Part shown: piece after piece, positions 28,812 through 34,004 of the stretch
Numbering within the stretch: the stretch's first letter is position 1
Layout: each line of letters begins with the position of its first letter
Source: an uncultured Gammaproteobacteria bacterium
GTDB taxonomy: Bacteria > Pseudomonadota > Gammaproteobacteria > PS1 > Pseudothioglobaceae
Length of the DNA stretch: 34,004 nucleotides
Assembly (NCBI GenBank): GCA_913054335.1
Contig: CAJXHL010000011.1
Coordinates: forward strand, 1-34,004
Reading direction: 5' to 3'
Translations under genes and position numbers: made by a program
Notes under the pieces: model-generated
The model's database searches: none
Told to the model about the DNA's origin: nothing
What the model saw: only the letters and a program-made list of their open reading frames with translations

Positions 28812-29113
28812 ATTGCTTTAAAGCGGACTTTATCAAAGTCAACAACCTTGTTGCCCGATATTAATACGCCTTCTTCCTGAAGGCGTTTTATTTTAACGCT
28901 GATATCATCAGCAAATCCACCCAAATCGCCGTTTGATTTCACTACCCTATGGCAGGGCACTTCAGGTGCAAATGGATTTTTATTCATCGCACTGCCAACG
29001 GCTCGGTGTGCTCGCGGTCTGCCTATCATCTTAGCAAGTCCGGCGTAGGTAATCACCATTCCACGGGGAACCTTCTTTAGTGCTTCATAGCATTGTGATT
29101 GGAAATCGGTCAC
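28808..29113 (-). CDS. single-domain MGMT-family protein with intact PCHR active site
   Basis: 101 residues, equivalent to only the C-terminal domain of O6-alkylguanine-DNA alkyltransferase. DNA-binding segment: VITYAGLAKMIGRPRAHRAVGSAMNKNP, with the intercalating Arg in AHRAVG. Active site: PEVPCHRVV with Cys54. Alkyltransferase-like (ATL) proteins of this size typically have Trp in place of the Cys, so this protein could still transfer alkyl groups, or be a short MGMT homologue of unknown role. The start is a GTG at 29113 overlapping the kdsC stop (GTGA), which implies translational coupling. The 3' part of the gene contains a terminator acting on the opposite strand. Confidence 0.85.
   Translation of the reverse strand: MTDFQSQCYEALKKVPRGMVITYAGLAKMIGRPRAHRAVGSAMNKNPFAPEVPCHRVVKSNGDLGGFADDISVKIKRLQEEGVLISGNKVVDFDKVRFKAI
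28866..28894 (+). terminator. intrinsic terminator of the atp operon, inside the convergent gene
   Basis: ACGCCTTC (28866-28873) pairs perfectly with GAAGGCGT (28879-28886) around a 5-base loop and is followed by TTTATTTT. It lies 55 bases beyond the atpC stop, within the coding sequence of the minus-strand MGMT-type gene. No other terminator lies between atpC and kdsC. Confidence 0.8.
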
Positions 29114-29643
29114 AGCAAGTAAGAATCCATCAAATCGTCGTATTTATTCTGCGCAGTCAACAGAAAATCACACACTTCCCGAACTGCACCATTGCCACCG
29201 GTGTTCAGTGTCGTTAATACAGAGTGCTCTTTGACATATGGATGGGCATTAGCCACTGCAATTGGCAAGGCCACTTTAGACATCACCGGAAGATCAATCA
29301 CATCATCGCCGACATAAGCAACTTGATTTGGCGCTAAATCTAGCTTTGTAAGCAGCTCTTCAAAGGCGATTACTTTATTGGATTGCCCTTGGTAGCAATG
29401 CTTCACGCCCAGGCCGTCCATTCTATGAGCAACACATTTGGCGTGCCTTGCTGAAATGATGGCGACCTCAACGCCAGATTCGCGCAGCATTTTGATGCCG
29501 TGACCATCTAGCGCATTAAAGCGCTTGAACTCGCCGCCGTTGTCGTCAAAATACAGCCCACCATCGGTAAGTACGCCATCAACGTCTAAGATGAGAAGTT
29601 TTACTGATTTAGCGCTGTCTGAGGCCTTGTTGTCAAGTTCCAT
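29110..29643 (-). CDS. kdsC: 3-deoxy-D-manno-octulosonate 8-phosphate phosphatase (HAD family)
   Basis: 177 residues, the normal KdsC length. It removes phosphate from KDO-8-P for lipopolysaccharide core synthesis. HAD motif I is LDVDGVLTDGG (Asp20 and Asp22). The FNALDGHGIKML and ISARHAKCV regions follow, the Lys of QGQSNK is present, and motif IV reads VGDDVIDLPVM. This small capless C0-type HAD arrangement is typical of KdsC tetramers. kdsD or lpt genes, frequent neighbours, are not adjacent here. It overlaps the next gene by GTGA. Confidence 0.92.
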   Translation of the reverse strand: MELDNKASDSAKSVKLLILDVDGVLTDGGLYFDDNGGEFKRFNALDGHGIKMLRESGVEVAIISARHAKCVAHRMDGLGVKHCYQGQSNKVIAFEELLTKLDLAPNQVAYVGDDVIDLPVMSKVALPIAVANAHPYVKEHSVLTTLNTGGNGAVREVCDFLLTAQNKYDDLMDSYLL

Positions 29644-29671
29644 AAAGTTGTAATTATTGAAAACTTGGCCT

Positions 29672-29680
29672 ATTGTACCA
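29672..29680 (-). promoter_or_regulatory. putative extended -10 promoter of kdsC
   Basis: The minus strand reads TGGTACAAT, an extended -10 about 30 bases before the kdsC ATG in the 63-base gap after the dioxygenase gene. The same bases form the loop of a 6-bp hairpin ACTTGG/CCAAGT (29663-29683), so a weak terminator is an alternative reading. Confidence 0.35.
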
Positions 29681-29706
29681 AGTGTCAGCGACAGAAACTT
29701 TGACTT

Positions 29707-30573
29707 TTAATAGGTGGCAATGCTATTTTTATACCTTCCTCTGAGCAGTTTACGTTTTTTCAGGGAACCTTCAACAAATGCAGAGCGGTTGTGAAGCACA
29801 TTGTTGCAAACTATCCCTTCACCTGAAGCCAATTTGTATCGATGATGAATTTGTGAAACACCGGATAGAAAATTGTTTAACTCGCATAGTGCATCGGCAA
29901 TATCGGCTGACTTCAACCAGTTGATATTTCTTTTGCGCTGAGTAAATCGCATTTTGGGTTTTTGAGACGCCTTGTCAATAAAAAATACCGGTCCAATAGA
30001 AGCCTCTCTAACAATTTTATTGCCATCTCGACGCGCAGGAATGGTTAGCGCTTTTGGTTGTGACAGTGCGCAAATAATGTCAGGGTTGAGCTCTCTAAGG
30101 TGGATATAGAGCATCTCTGGATCTATCCATTGATTCTCACCACCTACAGTGGCCGGGTGAATGCAATACAGAGAAAATGCACCCACAAGCGCATCCATTT
30201 GGTTGTAGTAGCCATCGGTGTGCCAATTAAGGGCTTTGTTACTATAAGGCACGTAGCCGCCTTTTGTTGGGGACTTGGTGTCTTCAATGACAACAAGACC
30301 ATCATCTTCGGCACAAAGGTGTAGGTCAAAATCAACAAGACCCAATTGGGCATTAATTGAGCTTATGGCTTTTCTGATAACGCCACTTGACTTGATTCTA
30401 ATTAGCGAAAGATTATTGCTAATGCAATTGTTTGAAATCGCCTTTTTTTCAGCGTTTGAGAGTTTTAGGGGGTCGTTAATCTCTACAAAAAGAGATTCGG
30501 ATTTTGAGCAGTAATTGGCGAGCTTTTCGTCTCGCCAAGTTTCGTATCGTTGTTGCTGGAAGTTTTCCAACAT
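29707..30573 (-). CDS. TauD/TfdA-like Fe(II)/2-oxoglutarate dioxygenase family protein
   Basis: 288 residues. The iron-binding triad is visible: His118-x-Asp120 in NWHTDGYYN, and His261 in VLHNRSAF. Downstream arginines (LLRGRY, Arg278 and Arg280) can bind the 2-oxoglutarate carboxylate. The protein should be a non-haem iron oxygenase acting on a small molecule; the substrate cannot be read from sequence. It starts only 9 bases after the yidC stop, so it is probably cotranscribed with yidC, an unusual companion for a membrane insertase. No signal peptide. Family assignment is good, function unknown. Confidence 0.8.
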   Translation of the reverse strand: MLENFQQQRYETWRDEKLANYCSKSESLFVEINDPLKLSNAEKKAISNNCISNNLSLIRIKSSGVIRKAISSINAQLGLVDFDLHLCAEDDGLVVIEDTKSPTKGGYVPYSNKALNWHTDGYYNQMDALVGAFSLYCIHPATVGGENQWIDPEMLYIHLRELNPDIICALSQPKALTIPARRDGNKIVREASIGPVFFIDKASQKPKMRFTQRKRNINWLKSADIADALCELNNFLSGVSQIHHRYKLASGEGIVCNNVLHNRSAFVEGSLKKRKLLRGRYKNSIATY

Positions 30574-30582
30574 CAGTTATTG

Positions 30583-32238
30583 TTAAGCTACTTTCTTCTC
30601 TCCATAGCGCTTGTTAATAAACATTTGCTGAGCTATAGAAAGGAGGTTGTTTGTTACCCAGTAAAGCACTAGGCCCGCTGGGAAGAAAAGGAAGAACACA
30701 GTAAAAATAATTGGTAGCATCATCATAATTTTTGCTTGCATTGGGTCTGCCGGCGGTGGATTGAGGCGTTGCTGGAACCACATCGAAGCACCCATGATAA
30801 GCGGCATGATAAAGTACGGGTCTCTCGCCGAAAGATCTGGCACGTAGAAGAAAGACGTGTGTCTTAATTCCACCATTTCTTGTAATACCCAGTACATAGA
30901 GATGAAAACGGGGATTTGTACAAGAATCGGCAAACACCCTGCTGCTGGGTTGACTTTTTCTTTCTTGTAAAGCTCCATGGTCTTTTTGCCAATTTTCTGC
31001 TTGTCATCGCCATAAGTTTCTTTGATCTTCGCCAATCGTGGCGACAGTTTTCTCATGCCGGCCATTGAGCGGTAGGATTTTTCAGAAAGCTTGTAGAAGG
31101 CCAATTTAATCGTAAGTGTGACCAAAATAATGGCGAAACCCCAGCTGCCAATATGGCTATAAACCCAGTGCAAGAATGTTGATAGCGGCTTGGCGAAAAT
31201 GTAGAGGAAGCTGTAGTCAACCGTTTTATCAAGACCTTCGGCTAAATTCTCAAGTCGAGCGTGCTCTTTGGGGCCAACGTAGAGTTCGCTGCTTGCCAGC
31301 GCCACTTGTGCACCCGGTGCAATAACAACGCTTGGATTGACTGTTGTCAGGACATACTTGCCCTGTTCAGTTTTTGCAGTATAAGTGCTGGCAATATTGG
31401 CATCAGGTATCCAAGCAGCAAAGAAATAATGTTGAATCATTGCCGCCCAGCCACCAGTTGAAATCGTTTTGGCTGGCTGCTCGTCAAACTCATCAAAGTC
31501 GAATTTTTCAAAAACACCATCATCTTCAGCATTTTTGAGATAAAAAGCACCACCAGCGAAGTTCTGCATCATTAGGCTCGATCCGCCCTCAACCTCACTA
31601 CGCGTGAGACGTGTATAAGTGCCAGCACTTTGTGAGGTTGAGCTGTTGTTCGTTACGACGTAATCCACTGTGATTGTGTAGCTGTTAGGTGTAAAGCGGT
31701 AGTTTTTAGTGACAACGATGCCGTTATCGCCATGCCAAGTTAACGGGACTACTAATTCATTGCTATCGCCTAAGAAATATCTTTGTTGCTCAGAGCTGTA
31801 TTCTGCATGTTCATCAGGCAATTGCTCCGTAGGCCACAATCCACTTTGCGCCTGGAAAATATTGTTAGAGTCTTTGCTTAACAACTGAAGCTTTGCCTCA
31901 GAGTTAAGCTCGTTGTCGTAGGTGTTTAAGTAAGCACTCTGAATTGTGCCACCTCTGTGTGAAATTTCAACGGTTAATAGGTCTGTTGTTACCGTTGTAA
32001 AAGCACTTTGAGTTATTGACTCGTTGGCGCCGCTAGGCACTGAGTCTGACGAAGCGCTTGTACTTACTGCAGTACTAGGGATGTCGCTAGATTGTGTGTC
32101 GGATTCAAAAGCAGTAATACTGGTTTGAGCGATGGTGTTGCCGTTGGCATCTGTTGTTTGCTTGATTTCCCATTGGTTCCATAACAGAAATACAGTTAAG
32201 CCAATAGCGATAACAAGAAATATTTTTTGATTGTCCAT
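30583..32238 (-). CDS. yidC: membrane protein insertase YidC
   Basis: 551 residues. It inserts and folds inner-membrane proteins, including ATP synthase subunits a and c. N-terminal anchor MDNQKIFLVIAIGLTVFLLW, then a Ser/Thr-rich linker (about 45-75), the large periplasmic beta domain to about 345, and the conserved core with SEKSYRSMAGMRKLSPRLAKIKE, NPAAGCLPILVQIPVFISMY and the last helix pair. The start at 32238 gives the typical MDNQK opening. It lies 18 bases after yidD and is the fourth gene of the rpmH block. Confidence 0.97.
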   Translation of the reverse strand: MDNQKIFLVIAIGLTVFLLWNQWEIKQTTDANGNTIAQTSITAFESDTQSSDIPSTAVSTSASSDSVPSGANESITQSAFTTVTTDLLTVEISHRGGTIQSAYLNTYDNELNSEAKLQLLSKDSNNIFQAQSGLWPTEQLPDEHAEYSSEQQRYFLGDSNELVVPLTWHGDNGIVVTKNYRFTPNSYTITVDYVVTNNSSTSQSAGTYTRLTRSEVEGGSSLMMQNFAGGAFYLKNAEDDGVFEKFDFDEFDEQPAKTISTGGWAAMIQHYFFAAWIPDANIASTYTAKTEQGKYVLTTVNPSVVIAPGAQVALASSELYVGPKEHARLENLAEGLDKTVDYSFLYIFAKPLSTFLHWVYSHIGSWGFAIILVTLTIKLAFYKLSEKSYRSMAGMRKLSPRLAKIKETYGDDKQKIGKKTMELYKKEKVNPAAGCLPILVQIPVFISMYWVLQEMVELRHTSFFYVPDLSARDPYFIMPLIMGASMWFQQRLNPPPADPMQAKIMMMLPIIFTVFFLFFPAGLVLYWVTNNLLSIAQQMFINKRYGEKKVA

Positions 32239-32256
32239 AATAATTCTGGGTTTTAA

Positions 32257-32481
32257 TTAATGAGAGGTTTTTTTTGGCACCGGGTCGAAAGTTGCCTCAG
32301 CCCAAGGGTGGCATTTGCAAATACGCTTTGCCCCTAAGCCAACACCCTTAATTGCACCATGCTCTTGAATGGCTTCAAAAGTGTATTCTGAACAACTAGG
32401 GATATGGCGACAGTTGTTACCTAATAGTGGGCTAATTAACCATTGGTAAAGCTTGATAGGAATTAGGAAAAGTGGGCGCAT
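32257..32481 (-). CDS. yidD: membrane protein insertion efficiency factor YidD
   Basis: 74 residues. An N-terminal amphipathic helix ([16 protein letters not shown]) precedes the family signature [20 protein letters not shown] and the terminal [17 protein letters not shown]. The frame extends to a TTG at 32499 inside rnpA, but the ATG at 32481, 4 bases beyond the rnpA stop, gives the normal N-terminus. It works with YidC. Confidence 0.94.
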   Translation of the reverse strand: MRPLFLIPIKLYQWLISPLLGNNCRHIPSCSEYTFEAIQEHGAIKGVGLGAKRICKCHPWAEATFDPVPKKTSH

Positions 32482-32485
32482 ACTC

Positions 32486-32827
32486 TTAAGCCGCAGCAAT
32501 TTTTCTGAACAAGTTCGACAAGTCAGCCACTAGAGCTTTGTTGGCTACGGGGCGTGACTTTTTAGCCATAACAACCATATCAAGATTGCCCAAATGAGCC
32601 TGCTGCAGCCTGAATGTTTCTCTAGCCAAGCGTTTGCGAAGGTTGCGATCAACAGCCTTTTTGTATGCTTTTTTTGAGATTGCCAATCCAAGCCTTGGTT
32701 TTGACTCACTTGAAGGGGTGGCAACAAGTTGCCAAAATTTTCCTTGGGTGTGTTTGCCCTTTTGGAAAATATGTGCGTATTCACTAGCTTTAGTTATGCG
32801 CACACCTCGAGCGAGCGAGCAGGTCAT
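32486..32827 (-). CDS. rnpA: ribonuclease P protein component
   Basis: 113 residues. The basic protein that supports RNase P RNA in tRNA 5' processing. It shows the [28 protein letters not shown] core, matching the RnpA RNR signature. The ATG at 32827 is 4 bases after the rpmH stop; there is no separate ribosome site, so coupling to rpmH is likely. Confidence 0.95.
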   Translation of the reverse strand: MTCSLARGVRITKASEYAHIFQKGKHTQGKFWQLVATPSSESKPRLGLAISKKAYKKAVDRNLRKRLARETFRLQQAHLGNLDMVVMAKKSRPVANKALVADLSNLFRKIAAA

Positions 32828-32831
32828 TTGA

Positions 32832-32966
32832 TTATGCTGCTAAGCGTTTACGACCTTTTTTTCTACGTGCATTGATGACAGCGCGACCGGAGCGTGTTTT
32901 CATTCTAGCTCTGAAGCCATGATTACGTTTACGTTTTAATACGCTAGGTTGAAATGTTCTTTTCAT
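32832..32966 (-). CDS. rpmH: 50S ribosomal protein L34
   Basis: A 44-residue gene. It reads [18 protein letters not shown], then [18 protein letters not shown] and KGRKRLAA, a textbook full-length L34. It heads the rpmH-rnpA-yidD-yidC operon. In many bacteria dnaA lies divergent from it; here dprA does. Confidence 0.97.
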   Translation of the reverse strand: MKRTFQPSVLKRKRNHGFRARMKTRSGRAVINARRKKGRKRLAA

Positions 32967-32994
32967 AATGAATATCTGTCAGCAAAATCTTGCA

Positions 32995-33003
32995 ATTTTA
33001 CCA
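32995..33003 (-). promoter_or_regulatory. putative extended -10 promoter of the rpmH operon
   Basis: The minus strand reads TGGTAAAAT with A/T-rich DNA upstream and no clear -35. The predicted start near 32988 leaves a leader of about 22 bases before rpmH. Confidence 0.45.
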
Positions 33004-33025
33004 TACTTGTTTTAGATATACATAT

Positions 33026-33054
33026 TTGTTAAACCAAGCTTTCAGTGTCATAAT
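33026..33054 (+). promoter_or_regulatory. sigma70-type promoter of dprA
   Basis: TTGTTA (33026-33031), a 17-base spacer and CATAAT (33049-33054). The predicted start is near 33061; AGG at 33064-33066 serves the ATG at 33075. Confidence 0.5.
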
Positions 33055-33074
33055 AGATTAAAAAGGTTGGATCG

Positions 33075-34004
33075 ATGGACATTGTATTTTGGCTTTGGTT
33101 ATTGAACGCACCCGGACTCGGGATTAAAGCTTTTTATAATGCGTTAAAAGTCTTTGAGGCGCCGAAAAATGTATTTGAGGAGCAGGCTTTGAGCTTAAAA
33201 CAAAGTGGTATATTTAGTGCTAAGGCTTTGGCGTATCTTGTTAATAAAGATTTAAGTTGCGTTGACAAGGATTTAGCGTGGGCTAAAGGCGATCAATGCC
33301 ACATTATTAGTCTTATTGATTCCGACTATCCAAAATTATTAGCGCAAATATCAGACCCACCGCCCCTGCTCTATGTTTTGGGCAATACCAAGGTTCTGAA
33401 CAAGTCCCAACTGGGGGTAGTCGGCAGTAGAAATCCCACAGCTGGTGGTAGGCTTATTACCAAAGAGCTCTGCAAAGGCTTGAGTATGAGTGGACTGGTA
33501 ATCACCAGTGGTATGGCTACTGGCATCGATGGTGAAGCGCACATTTCAGCACTTGAGGCTGATGGTGAAACGATAGCAGTGTGTGGTACAGGTCTCGACA
33601 GAATCTATCCGGCAAAACACCGAGCTTTGGCTCATCAAATTAGTGAAAAAGGCGCCCTAGTCTCCGAGTTTTCAATTGGAACATCGCCATTGGCGCACAA
33701 TTTTCCTCGTAGAAATCGTGTAATAAGCGGTATGAGCTTGGGTGTAGTTGTGGTTGAAGCAAGTGTTAAAAGCGGCACTATGATTACCGCTCGATTTGCG
33801 CTCGAGCAAGATCGTGAGGTTTTTGCAGTGCCTGGCTCAATTCACTCGCCTTTATCAACAGGCCCACATGAGTTGTTAAAGCAGGGCGCCGTATTGGTGA
33901 GAAATGCTGAGGATATTTTGAACGAACTACCTTTTGAGGCGAAGCCTTGCATTCCCTTGATTAAACAGTACAATGGCGACAAAGATGTGGATAATGAAGT
34001 TAGC
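33075..34004 (+). CDS. dprA: DNA processing protein DprA/Smf (partial, runs off the right edge)
   Basis: 310 codons are visible without a stop; the C-terminal winged-helix-like domain usually present is beyond the edge. DprA binds single-stranded DNA and loads RecA during transformation. An N-terminal helical (SAM-like) part is followed by the Rossmann core: LGVVGSRNPTAGG, SGMATGIDGEAH, CGTGLDRIYPAKH, FPRRNRVISGMS, SGTMITAR and VFAVPGSIHSPLSTGPHELLKQGA. All the family blocks are intact. AAAAGG precedes the ATG by 8 bases. The gene is divergent from rpmH, where dnaA is often found. Confidence 0.95.
   Translation, partial: MDIVFWLWLLNAPGLGIKAFYNALKVFEAPKNVFEEQALSLKQSGIFSAKALAYLVNKDLSCVDKDLAWAKGDQCHIISLIDSDYPKLLAQISDPPPLLYVLGNTKVLNKSQLGVVGSRNPTAGGRLITKELCKGLSMSGLVITSGMATGIDGEAHISALEADGETIAVCGTGLDRIYPAKHRALAHQISEKGALVSEFSIGTSPLAHNFPRRNRVISGMSLGVVVVEASVKSGTMITARFALEQDREVFAVPGSIHSPLSTGPHELLKQGAVLVRNAEDILNELPFEAKPCIPLIKQYNGDKDVDNEVS

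Noticed and set aside
32967-33074. oriC or DnaA boxes next to rpmH
   Set aside because: No TTATCCACA-like boxes in this short spacer; dprA, not dnaA, lies beyond it.

Overview
This window looks like chromosomal DNA of a gammaproteobacterium, probably an aerobic heterotroph of moderate GC content. The evidence is the order atpI-atpBEFHAGDC with separate b and delta subunits, the rpmH-rnpA-yidD-yidC block with a 44-residue L34 starting MKRTFQPS, the divergent grpE/nadK pair followed by recN, and a 180-kDa-class NAD-glutamate dehydrogenase. I cannot name a genus. I see no tRNA, rRNA, CRISPR array, insertion sequence or prophage. Genes are packed tightly and several convergent pairs touch or overlap at their stop codons.

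Layout. (1) 1-8422, plus strand: a leucine/isovalerate catabolic operon, liuB (only its last codons), liuC, liuD, liuE and liuA, joined by a 4-bp ATGA overlap to a fused 1161-residue indolepyruvate:ferredoxin oxidoreductase-type 2-oxoacid oxidoreductase. Together they could take a branched or aromatic 2-oxoacid to an acyl-CoA, then isovaleryl-CoA to acetoacetate plus acetyl-CoA. (2) 8419-9504: a convergent hotdog thioesterase that appears to use a rare ATT start, then a divergent small SnoaL/NTF2-like protein. (3) 9736-13057, minus strand: a compact serine-biosynthesis operon (DUF1015 gene, serC, serA), with an unusual SerC subtype and an ACT-less SerA. A tandem 20-bp repeat lies just upstream of its putative promoter. 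(4) 13058-13835: about 0.8 kb without a convincing gene, holding repeats and a strong hairpin. (5) 13836-16997: grpE (minus, with a sigma32-like promoter), diverging from nadK-recN (plus). (6) 17003-21622, minus: NAD-glutamate dehydrogenase. (7) 21939-28811, plus: the complete F1Fo ATP synthase operon, whose apparent terminator lies inside the coding sequence of the convergent gene. (8) 28808-32966, minus: rpmH, rnpA, yidD, yidC, a TauD/TfdA-like dioxygenase, kdsC and a one-domain MGMT-type protein. (9) 33075 to the end, plus: dprA, divergent from rpmH and cut by the window edge.

The most interesting places are the DUF1015-serC-serA operon with its tandem repeat, the ATT start of the thioesterase, convergent genes sharing palindromic stop codons (CTAG and TTAA) with the atp terminator buried in a neighbouring gene, and the rearranged atp/yidC/rpmH neighbourhood. 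There mnmE-mnmG-rsmG-parAB and dnaA are absent and the normally parallel blocks face each other. I did not find a clear-cut undescribed defence or mobile system. The DUF1015 operon is the best candidate for unexplained biochemistry.
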